Positions 28,301 to 34,923 of a stretch of 64,000 nucleotides of DNA are shown here, piece after piece. The notes under the pieces were generated by a model. It was not told the DNA's origin, searched no databases, and saw only the letters and a list, made by a program, of their open reading frames with translations. Numbering within the stretch: position 1 is the first letter of the stretch; each line of letters opens with the position of its first letter. The position numbers and the translations under genes were made by a program. Source of the stretch: Terriglobia bacterium (GTDB lineage Bacteria; Acidobacteriota; UBA6911); contig JAIQGI010000016.1 of the NCBI GenBank assembly GCA_020072565.1, positions 1 through 64,000 of the forward strand, written 5' to 3'.

Positions 28301-28593
28301 ACCGCGATGTCGCCGGTGGACATCATCGCATCTACGCCATCGAAGATCGGAGTCCAGGAGGTTCCCCCATTCACGCTCTTGAAAACGCCGCCGCTTGCCG
28401 TCGCGACATAGATCGCGTCAGGGGCGCCGGGGACTCTGGCGACGGCGAAATCGTCGACGCGCCCTCCCGTGTTCACCGGTCCGATGCTCCGCCACTTGAG
28501 TGGAGCGACGAGCGCAGGGTCGAGCCTTGGAGTCTCCTGCCCCTGCAATATCGTGACGAACACCAAAGCAAGAAACGCAGTCAGGGAGCGCAT
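25381..28593 (-). CDS. Large secreted Asp-box (sortilin/VPS10-like, BNR) beta-propeller protein
   Basis: This 1070-residue secreted protein starts with a signal peptide (RSLTAFLALVFVTILQG) after an excellent GGAGGAGG site. The body has many Asp-box repeats of the S/T-x-DGG-x-T/S-W type (for example NGGTSWTP, DGGRTWKN, DGGQTWNK, DGGATWTK, DGGESWER, DRGGSWKA, DGGATWTN). These imply two consecutive beta-propellers like those of sortilin and glycosyl-hydrolase-type BNR proteins. A Gly/Ala/Arg-rich insert sits near residues 290-330 and a second near 880-910, before an alpha-helical C-terminus. Acidobacteria carry many such proteins. Function is unproven: peptidase, glycosidase or binding protein are all possible. 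Confidence 0.88.
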   Translation of the reverse strand: MRSLTAFLALVFVTILQGQETPRLDPALVAPLKWRSIGPVNTGGRVDDFAVARVPGAPDAIYVATASGGVFKSVNGGTSWTPIFDGVDAMMSTGDIAVAPGNPNIVWVGTGEANNRQSSSWGDGVYKSVDGGRTWKNMGLKETRHIGRIIIDPANPDVVYVAAVGHLWGSNPERGVFKTADGGQTWNKVLYVDENTGANDIVLDPGNSQRLFASTYQRQRKAWGFNGGGPGSGIYRSLDGGATWTKLTNGLPQGDKGRIGLDIFPADGRIVYATVEAGGGAQGGGRGGAGGGGGRGGGAAAEGGAAAAAGGGGGVYRTTDGGESWERLWAQNPRPSYYSQIRIDPKDRNRIYVLGSNRGFYISDDGGKSFRDVFSNVHSEDHALWVDPDNPNHLIVGGDGGVSISWDRGLTWDFRRNMPIGQFYEIDVDNRDPYTICGGLQDNGVWCMPSATRNRNGIADRDAWNIGGGDGFHAHFDPKDSNTVYEESQNGALARVNLATLERVNVRPGPAERPQPGAPRDAGYRWNWDTPVLISSIDPKVLYMGANVLFRSPDRGGSWKAISPDLTLHIDRDTLEMMGSRITAQTLSRNDGQSNYGSLTTIGESPFDARVLYTGSDDGQVQMTRDGGATWTNITSRFPALPPRTYASTVLPSRHAAGRVYATFDGHYDDDYRAYVYVSEDYGQTWKSLSAGLPETSINRIREHPKNPRFLVLAHERGVHFSNDGGATWTSLATNMPTVPVDDAIIHPRDNALIVGTHGRGIWILDDVGPLEALTPDAVKTDALLVSIARGRQWNIYGPQSWFGAGEFFAPNPEFNAVISYYLRDGLSDQVQIDINDAKGAPIRTLRGPGARGLNRVTWDLRMGPAVAPAAAPAGGGSGSFGGGRGGAAGGPPVLPGKYQVVLKIPGSSRELRGEAAVEGDPLANFSDADRRARQAVLMSIYGLQKTLGSARSAVQALVGQMDSIRKDLAAGGSGEAAGRTDALAARLRQIGDDVSRELSVAGGLSRPIEGFSGLPTADQQRQADWAFEDATKTVDDLNRVIQAEIPGLYAQFARREWPNRIQPIPPVRR

Positions 28594-28731
28594 GGCAAAT
28601 CCTCCTCCTGAAGGGGTAATGTGCGTGAATGGCGCCAAGTATACGTGGGCGCTCCACCCTTCACAACAGCGAATCACAACAGATGCGGCTATGCCGTGCC
28701 GTATGTTACGTGGTCATCCTCCCCGGGCGGA

Positions 28732-29874
28732 TTATCGAGAAATGTCCGGAAGCGGAATCATTACATGCCGGATCCGTTTACGGTTCCATGTGTAGGTGAT
28801 GTGCAGGTCGCCGCGTCGGGCTTGAATGATCGCGGGGTAAGAGTATTCACCGGGCTGGTCCTCCAAAGTGTAGAACATCTGGAAGCGTTCTCCGTCCTTG
28901 CTGACGGCCAGATTCAGAGGGGTGCGCTCCCTGCTGGAGTGATTGTAGACCAGGACCACCCTCCCGTCCCGCAGTGTCACTGCGTCGATAGCGGAATTGG
29001 GATTGGGTAAATCGATGGGCCGGGCTTGCGTCCAAGTCACGCCTGCGTCAGTGGAATCAGCAACGCAGATCTTGCCGATGCGTGCCGTGGAGCGTGCATA
29101 AAACCGCAGCCGCTTGCCGCCCAGAGGGACTACCGACGGCTGAATGATGCCGTCCGGAAGCTGTGGCTCAGCCGTGCCCGAAACCGCAGGCACGGCATTG
29201 CCCCATTCGCCCGACCGCTCGGAATCTTTAGGAACCGTGATGGGACCGAACTTCGTCCAGGTCTTGCCACCGTCGGTGCTGCGTTCAATCCAGCAGGACC
29301 ACGCCTGGTAACTTTCCACGGAGGTTCCGCTGACGATGGTTCCGTCTGACAGGACCAGCGGCTTGGCTCGAATCGGGCCGTACAGCCCGGCCGGGAGATA
29401 CTCTACAGCCGACCAGCTCCGGCCGTCGTCGGCGCTCCAGCGCCGCGCTGCGGTCCAGGCAGTAGGGCCGGGGCCAAACTTGAAGTAAAGCCACAGGCGT
29501 TCATCTGCGGTGAAGAACAACACGGGGTTGTAGGTAGCGATATTCGGCTCGCGCGCCAGTTCGCAGGGCGTGGACCACTCCTTGCCGGCAAGGCGGGCAC
29601 CCCAGATGGCGACATCCGGCCTGCTCTCAGCTGATCCGCCGAACCACGCCGCCATGAAGTCCCCGTTGCGCAGTTCCACGATGGTGGAGGCATGACAGGA
29701 TGCAAACGGCGCTGAGATGAAAATAAATTCGCCCATGGGCTCCTTTCTTGACCGGGGAACAGTGGATTGCCGGGGTGCTACCAGGGCCACGCCCGATCCA
29801 AGGTAGAAGAGAATGCAGGCCATGGGCAGGATGACAGGAAGCGGCCCGGTCCAGACCTTGGATGAGTTCCTCAT
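28732..29874 (-). CDS. Secreted sialidase-like (BNR_2) protein
   Basis: This 380-residue protein has an N-terminal hydrophobic signal or anchor (VILPMACILFYLGSGVALV). A sialidase-superfamily six-blade propeller follows: HASTIVELRNGDFMAAWFGGSAE, DGGKTWTK, DAGVTWTQ and a late NHSSRERTPLNLAVSKDG block. The catalytic arginine triad of true sialidases was not confirmed. Homologs act as exo-glycosidases or rhamnosidase-like enzymes, so the substrate is open. It is adjacent to and co-oriented with the giant Asp-box gene. A GAGGTAGGAA site precedes the ATG. Confidence 0.75.
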   Translation of the reverse strand: MRNSSKVWTGPLPVILPMACILFYLGSGVALVAPRQSTVPRSRKEPMGEFIFISAPFASCHASTIVELRNGDFMAAWFGGSAESRPDVAIWGARLAGKEWSTPCELAREPNIATYNPVLFFTADERLWLYFKFGPGPTAWTAARRWSADDGRSWSAVEYLPAGLYGPIRAKPLVLSDGTIVSGTSVESYQAWSCWIERSTDGGKTWTKFGPITVPKDSERSGEWGNAVPAVSGTAEPQLPDGIIQPSVVPLGGKRLRFYARSTARIGKICVADSTDAGVTWTQARPIDLPNPNSAIDAVTLRDGRVVLVYNHSSRERTPLNLAVSKDGERFQMFYTLEDQPGEYSYPAIIQARRGDLHITYTWNRKRIRHVMIPLPDISR

Positions 29875-29970
29875 TTCCTACCTCACGCGGATTGAATCAT
29901 CGTATTCCCAAAACGGTTTGTGCGGGAAACGAAATCCTGAAATTCTTGAGATTCGTCATCGAGGAAGCAA

Positions 29971-30046
29971 CACAAAGACTCCAGGACTCAAAGACCCTAA
30001 GAACAGATGGTTTTCCTTGGAGTCTTTGAGTCCTGGAGTCTTTGTG
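29971..30046. repeat. 25-bp perfect inverted repeat with 26-nt loop
   Basis: The arms 29971-29995 and 30022-30046 are perfect reverse complements (starting CACAAAGACTCC and ending GGAGTCTTTGTG). They lie between the divergent sialidase-like and cyclophilin genes. Position upstream of both starts argues against an ordinary terminator. No T-tract follows either arm. Confidence 0.8.
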
Positions 30047-30089
30047 GATAAAATTACGCCCTTATCCAATGGGGGCGGCGGGTCTTTAA

Positions 30090-30214
30090 CCCGGATTATT
30101 CATGAATGTGCGACCAAAATGCAGTTTTGGACGCGGAAAAACGCTGACCGACGCTGACCGTCCAATTTTGTTGTTTTTCAAGGGCGTGCGGTTCTGCTTC
30201 ATGAATAAATCAGG
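30090..30214. mobile_element. MITE-like element, copy 1 (125 bp)
   Basis: The ends are imperfect terminal inverted repeats: CCCGGATTATTCATGAA on the left and, read inward, CCTGATTTATTCATGAA on the right (14 of 17 match). The element is flanked by a perfect 4-bp direct repeat, TTAA at 30086-30089 and 30215-30218. The inside holds a CCAAAA/TTTTGG palindrome and no coding frame. A second copy with a different target duplication lies about 30 kb away, so it moved as a unit. No transposase gene is in the window. Confidence 0.85.
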
Positions 30215-30337
30215 TTAAGACCGCCATCGGGCGCGGCTGCGAATGGTGGTATACTGCGCGCGGAGTTTCGACGCATGCCGCATCGCATGGGCGGACTCTA
30301 CAAGCCACGAACCCTCTGAAGAAAAGGAGAATGATCG

Positions 30338-31024
30338 ATGCGTTTGATGACAAAGGGTCTTGTAACAGTTCTGGTACTGCTTTGTGCCGTTGCGTTGGGA
30401 CTCGCATTTCAACAGGCCGGGGCGCAAGCGAACAAGGAGAAGCTCATGAATCCCGCATCACTGACAGAAAAGGCGCCGGACGTCTTTCAGGCCAAGTTTG
30501 AAACTACGAAAGGTGCTTTTGTTATTGAAGTGACCCGAGCCTGGGCACCGTCCGGAGCCGACCGTTTCTACAACCTGGTCAAGAACGGCTACTACGACAA
30601 TTGCCGCTTTTTCCGCGTCCTCTCCGGTTTCATGGCACAATTTGGCATCAATGGTGATCCGAAGCTCAACGCGGTCTGGAATCGGGCAAATATCAAGGAC
30701 GATCCGGTCAAACAATCCAACAAGCGCGGGTACGTCACCTATGCCCAAGCTCCCGTGCCGGACTCGCGCAGTAATCAGGTTTTTATCAATTTTAAGGACA
30801 ATTCATTTCTTGATACGCAGCGCTTCGCGCCATTTGGAAAGGTGCTCGCCGACGGCATGAAAGTCGTGGATTCTCTTTACGCCGCATATGGAGAAGGGCC
30901 GCCCGACGGCGTCGGACCGGATCAGGGCCGCATCCAGATGGAAGGCAATGCCTATCTAGAGAAGAGTTTCCCTAAGCTCGACTACGTCAAGTCGGCAGTC
31001 ATCGTCAGCACACCGGCAAAATAG
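30338..31024 (+). CDS. Secreted cyclophilin-type peptidyl-prolyl isomerase
   Basis: The 228-residue protein has a signal peptide (about 1-28) and a cyclophilin domain (about 48-215) with FETTKGAFVIEVTRAWAP, RFYNLVKNGYYDNCRFFRVLSGFMAQFG and QRFAPFGKVLADGMKVVDSLY. FFRV carries the catalytic-site phenylalanine and arginine pattern of the family. It speeds proline isomerisation in folding proteins outside the cytoplasm. An AAGGAG site lies upstream. The MITE-like element ends 123 bases before the start. Confidence 0.92.
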   Translation: MRLMTKGLVTVLVLLCAVALGLAFQQAGAQANKEKLMNPASLTEKAPDVFQAKFETTKGAFVIEVTRAWAPSGADRFYNLVKNGYYDNCRFFRVLSGFMAQFGINGDPKLNAVWNRANIKDDPVKQSNKRGYVTYAQAPVPDSRSNQVFINFKDNSFLDTQRFAPFGKVLADGMKVVDSLYAAYGEGPPDGVGPDQGRIQMEGNAYLEKSFPKLDYVKSAVIVSTPAK

Positions 31025-31188
31025 CTGTATCTATTTCTAGCGCGGTTGAACATCGGCACGGGCGTCCTGCCTGCAGCGGTAGCCGCAGCCAGAATGCCCG
31101 TGCTGCAGCCAAGCTCGCGGCGATTTATCCGCTCCCGGAATGCCCTTCGACGACGCTTGTCAGCTGTCAAGAGTCCAGACCTCATATT

Positions 31189-31206
31189 ATTCACATAATT
31201 CACATA
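31189..31206. repeat. Tandem 9-bp repeat upstream of a possible promoter
   Basis: ATTCACATA is repeated twice head to tail in an AT-rich island within otherwise GC-rich DNA, 15 bases before the TTGACA hexamer. It could be an operator or UP-like element. The observation is direct; the role is inferred. Confidence 0.4.
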
Positions 31207-31221
31207 TTTCATTAATTTCTC

Positions 31222-31250
31222 TTGACACCTAAGGGATCGCATGGTATCTG
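31222..31250 (+). promoter_or_regulatory. Possible sigma-70 promoter for the response regulator/mraZ region
   Basis: A perfect TTGACA at 31222-31227 is followed after 17 bases by TATCTG (31245-31250), a weak -10 match. It is 180 bases upstream of the response regulator start and sits after the AT-rich tandem repeat. The weak -10 keeps confidence low. Confidence 0.3.
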
Positions 31251-31429
31251 ATGGGCGACGAAGTGGGGAAAAGTGGTAATTAGAGGAAAATAGTGCTAAT
31301 CAATGCCACCCAACTCACCGATCAGTGGAAATATGAGGGGCCCAGGGAATGGACACCGGATTCTTGATGAGATACAGACGCCGTATGGACGCGCGGTTGT
31401 GCCTCGATGCCCGCAGAGGATTCGTGAGC

Positions 31430-31810
31430 ATGAAAAATATCCTGATTGTGGATGATGAGTCCTGTGTCCGCGAGTTGTGCGTTGAGTTTCTGAGCATGGC
31501 AGGCTATGAGGTCGATGCCAGCGCCTCCGGAGAGGAGGCGCTCAAAGCCCTGGCGCAGAGGTCCTACGACCTTCTGATTCTTGACCTGCGCATGAAGGGC
31601 ATGAACGGGCTGACGACTTTCAACCGGGCCAAGACGCTGGCGCCGGAAACCAGGGCGGTCGTGGTCTCCGGATCCGTGGATGAGTTTGAATCTGAATTAT
31701 TAGATGCGCGCCGCGACGGTCTGTGGGGCATCCTGCCCAAACCCTTCGATTTGCAGGACCTTTCAGCTCTCGTCGAGTCGGCTTGCCACGGACAGATACA
31801 GACGGCCTGA
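31430..31810 (+). CDS. Single-domain response regulator (CheY-like receiver)
   Basis: The 126-residue product is a stand-alone receiver domain. The acidic pair is Asp8-Asp9, the phosphoacceptor Asp52 (LLILDLRMKGMNG), the switch Ser80 (VVVSGS) and the conserved Lys104 (LPKPFD). There is no DNA-binding output, so it acts through protein contact or as a phosphorelay intermediate. I chose the MKNILIVDDE start, which fits the fold; an upstream ATG in frame adds 27 unrelated residues. No histidine kinase lies nearby. Confidence 0.9.
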   Translation: MKNILIVDDESCVRELCVEFLSMAGYEVDASASGEEALKALAQRSYDLLILDLRMKGMNGLTTFNRAKTLAPETRAVVVSGSVDEFESELLDARRDGLWGILPKPFDLQDLSALVESACHGQIQTA

Positions 31811-31921
31811 TTGGACAGGATGCAACGAACGGTGCGAACCGCGCCAGCCGGAAAGACCTCGACATGATTTGCGGTCTTCGTGGCTCCGGCGGTTTGATCT
31901 TCGATACCCGGCCGAGCGACT

Positions 31922-32371
31922 ATGGTTGAAGGGTTCCTGGATTTTCACGGTTCCTTTTATCACACGGCTGACACCAAGGGCCGCGTCAGCCTGCCCGTTA
32001 AATTCCGCAGCATGATCGGCCAGCGGGTGGTAGTCACGCTGGGTTTCGACCCGTGTGTCTGGATTCTGCCCGAATCGAGCTGGGAAGCCTGGCTGAAGAA
32101 GGTCCGCTCCATGTCCCAGCTCGATCCGGCCGTGAGGAAGTTGACGAGACACATGGTGGGAAACGCCCAGGAGTGCGAGATCGACCGCCTCGGCCGGATT
32201 CACCTTTCCGCGCCGATCCGCGCCTATGCAGGCATTGAGAAGGATGTCGTGATCATGGGCATGATCGATGCGGTGGAAATCTGGGACAAAGACCGGTTCG
32301 AGCAGCGGCAAGCATCCGATCTCGCGGCCCTGAACAGCGGCGAACTCCTGAAATCGCCCCCGACGCCATAA
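31922..32371 (+). CDS. mraZ: MraZ-family transcriptional regulator (orphan)
   Basis: MraZ is the DNA-binding repressor that usually heads the division/cell-wall cluster. This 149-residue version has both AbrB-like motifs, DTKGRVSLP (about residues 17-25) and DRLGRIHLS (about 89-97), and the family spacing. Residues WILPESSWEAWLKKV match the central region. The gene lies 111 bases after the response regulator, and instead of rsmH/ftsL the downstream DNA is a palindromic repeat element followed by a convergent hydrolase. Its normal target operon is therefore elsewhere or lost. Confidence 0.9.
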   Translation: MVEGFLDFHGSFYHTADTKGRVSLPVKFRSMIGQRVVVTLGFDPCVWILPESSWEAWLKKVRSMSQLDPAVRKLTRHMVGNAQECEIDRLGRIHLSAPIRAYAGIEKDVVIMGMIDAVEIWDKDRFEQRQASDLAALNSGELLKSPPTP

Positions 32372-32457
32372 ACCTGATGAACCCACGAAATCCGCGAAAC
32401 CTTGTCCGGGGATTTCGCCCAATTCGTCTCTTCTTTGCAGCTATGAATGATCATGAA

Positions 32458-32826
32458 ATATAGTGACAACAATGGAAAATCCCAGCCCCGAAGGGGCGCC
32501 GCTGAGTAGACCCGGGCGTGAGCCCTTAAGCGCTAAGATAGGAATGATTTTGCCAATAAACGTGGACTTGGACCTAAACCTGGACCTAGACGTGGACCTT
32601 TTGAGTGGAGACAAACTCTTGCACGCCCAGCCTTTATCAGGCTACGGGTCGCTTCTTATCGCTTGCGGCGCAGCAGAGCGTCAAGGTCCATGTCCAAGTC
32701 CAAGTCCAAGTCCAGGTCGGGAAAGCGGGTTAAGTTAGCGCTTAAGGGCGTAAGCCCGGGGTTGAGAGCAGGAGAGATATGAGCCCTGAGAGGGCGGCAC
32801 TCCTTCCATGGAATGCGTCACTATAT
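32458..32826. repeat. 369-bp nested inverted-repeat element
   Basis: Three concentric pairs of arms are visible. The outer arms are ATATAGTGAC (32458-32467) and its complement (32817-32826). The middle arms are a perfect 15-bp pair at 32522-32536 and 32735-32749. The inner arms, about 40 bp (32561-32600 and 32683-32720), are built from GGACYT-like hexamers. GCCCCGAAGGGGC (32485-32497) and GGGCGTGAGCCC are minor palindromes inside. No coding frame fits. It resembles the GC-rich interspersed repeats of acidobacterial genomes but is unusually long and ordered. Confidence 0.8.
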
Positions 32827-32881
32827 TATCTGAGATTCAATAATTGCTCGCCCGTCCGGAAGCCGTTTTGGCCTGGGACGG

Positions 32882-34774
32882 CTACTTCCTGGACAGTCCG
32901 AACCTGACGTGCGACGGGTATTCCCGCGAGCTGTAGACTCGCTGCGTGGCTTTCTGGAAATCAGCCGCCTGGGCGCGGTAGACGTCGACGAACTTCTGCG
33001 GGTTGAGATCGATCATGGGAAACCAGGTGCTTTGCACCTGGACCATGATCCTGTGACCCTCTTTGAAGGTGTGAAAGACATCCTGCAGCTCGAACTCGAT
33101 CTTGGTGACCTGCCCGGGCACGAAAGGCTCCGGTGCGGACAGACTGTTGCGGAATTTTCCGCGCAGAACGTCCCCCCGAACCATCATTTCATATCCCCCC
33201 AACCTCACATTGCGCGGATTGGGTTGCGGATCCGGAGTCCCATCAGGGAAGACATCGATGACTTTGGCGATCCAATCCGAATCGGTTCCCGAAGTGGAGA
33301 CGAAGAAGCTGGCGCTGATAGGTCCAGCTATGGTAACGGCGCTCGCAAGCGGGTCGGTTCGGTACACCAGAACGTCGGGGCGGGTGGCGGCGAATCGCTG
33401 GTCCTGCAGCATGAAAGAGGGGTTGTACCAGTTGGTGATCTCAGATGTGTAAGGAACCGGTTTCGAAGGGTCGTTGACATACTCTCTATAGTCGGGAGCG
33501 GATCCTGCTGGCGGCTCCCAGGACAGGGAACCATCCGCCTGCAAGTAGAGATCCTTCGCCTGCAGGTCCTTCGGGGGCCAGCTGTCCAATGAACGCCATT
33601 GATTGGCTCCGGTCTCAAAAACGAAGGCTCCCGGTAGATCCAACTTGCCCTGATCCTTCAGGTAATAGTTGAAAAAGGGCACCTCCACCCGCTCCGTGTA
33701 GTAGTCCGCGGTCTTGGAGCCGAAGTCGATGTCGCCCAGCATCTGGCCGTCGCTCCTGCTCCATTCTCCATGGGACCACGGCCCCATGACCAGTGTGTCA
33801 CGCGCGCCGGGATCCTGCTGCTTGATCGCCTCGTAGGTGTGCAGTGCGCCATAAAGGTTTTCAGTATCAAACCACCCTCCCACCACCATGACCGCCGGTT
33901 TGATGTTCCTGAAGTGGGGAAGGATGTTGCGCGCTTCCCAGAATGCGTCCCACGTGCCGTGCTCCATGATCTCATTCCAGAAGGTCACACCGTTTTTCAG
34001 GTATTTGACGTTCGCATTCGGCAGCGGGCCCATTTCCAGGAAGAACTCATACCCATCCGGAGTCTTGTGGTCAAACCTGGGGTCCGGTTCCATCTTTGGC
34101 GCAGGACGAGGCCAGCCGAAGCTGCTGAAGAAGTCAAAGGCGTGCGAGAGAAGAAAGGCGCCGTTGTGAAAGAAATCATCTCCCCCCATCCATTTGGAAA
34201 CCGGAGCCTGCGGGGATGCCGCCTTCACTGCCGGGTGGGCGTCGATGACTCCCATGGATGAATAAAAGCCCGGATAGGAAATACCGCTGATTCCCACGCG
34301 GCCGTTGTTCAGCGGCACGTTTTTGACCAGCCAGTCGACGGTGTCGTAGGTGTCAGTGGTTTCGTCGACGTCGCGGTTGCTTGGCTTGGTCGGGAGGTAG
34401 GGGCGGACATTGACGTATTCCCCCTCGGACATATACCGGCCGCGCACGTCCTGGTAGACGAGGATGTAACCCTCGTGAAAGTATCGGGACCTTTGATTTC
34501 CGGGCTCATCTATATATTTATCCAGGCCATAGGGAGCGACGCTGTAAGGCGTGCGCATCATGATCATGGGGTATTGGTGGCGCTTGTCCTTTGGAACGTA
34601 AACCGCGGTAAAGAGCCGGACGCCGTCGCGCATCGGAATCCGGTACTCGTACTTGGTATAGTGCTGGCGGATGTATTGCGATTCTCCGGCCCCTGCCGGA
34701 ACCGTGATCGTGAGAAACACGAGAGCAACCCAGCAGGCTGCCCCAAAAACTCTTGAGGATTGGAACCGTCTGAA
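32882..34774 (-). CDS. Secreted CocE/NonD-family hydrolase (X-Pro dipeptidyl-peptidase fold)
   Basis: The 630-residue protein has a signal peptide (VFGAACWVALVFLTITVPAGA) and an alpha/beta-hydrolase core. The nucleophile elbow is GISYPG near residue 163, within RVGISGISYPGFY, and a cocaine-esterase/X-Pro-peptidase jelly-roll domain forms the C-terminal third (RLGGYEMMVRGDVLRGKFRNS and WFPMIDLNPQKF). The start follows a GGGAGG site; a longer frame begins upstream without a signal. Members cleave esters or X-Pro peptides; the fold is sure, the substrate is not. Confidence 0.9.
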   Translation of the reverse strand, partial: FRRFQSSRVFGAACWVALVFLTITVPAGAGESQYIRQHYTKYEYRIPMRDGVRLFTAVYVPKDKRHQYPMIMMRTPYSVAPYGLDKYIDEPGNQRSRYFHEGYILVYQDVRGRYMSEGEYVNVRPYLPTKPSNRDVDETTDTYDTVDWLVKNVPLNNGRVGISGISYPGFYSSMGVIDAHPAVKAASPQAPVSKWMGGDDFFHNGAFLLSHAFDFFSSFGWPRPAPKMEPDPRFDHKTPDGYEFFLEMGPLPNANVKYLKNGVTFWNEIMEHGTWDAFWEARNILPHFRNIKPAVMVVGGWFDTENLYGALHTYEAIKQQDPGARDTLVMGPWSHGEWSRSDGQMLGDIDFGSKTADYYTERVEVPFFNYYLKDQGKLDLPGAFVFETGANQWRSLDSWPPKDLQAKDLYLQADGSLSWEPPAGSAPDYREYVNDPSKPVPYTSEITNWYNPSFMLQDQRFAATRPDVLVYRTDPLASAVTIAGPISASFFVSTSGTDSDWIAKVIDVFPDGTPDPQPNPRNVRLGGYEMMVRGDVLRGKFRNSLSAPEPFVPGQVTKIEFELQDVFHTFKEGHRIMVQVQSTWFPMIDLNPQKFVDVYRAQAADFQKATQRVYSSREYPSHVRFGLSRK

Positions 34775-34923
34775 CATGCGAGATCTCCCTCCCCTATGAT
34801 TCTCAGGATGGTACAACCCACTGCAGTCGAGCCCAAGTCAAACTTTTTCAGAAGACGGGGCCGGATCCGCCAAGATCAAGGAATCACCCCTTTTTTTGAT
34901 TTCTGCAGATCCGAATCCTGACA

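Noticed and set aside
30090-30214. Intrinsic terminator for the sialidase-like gene
   Set aside because: It lies upstream of both neighbours and carries a target-site duplication, so a mobile element explains it better.
32458-32826. CRISPR array
   Set aside because: The repeats are inverted and hexameric, with no regularly spaced direct repeats or cas genes.
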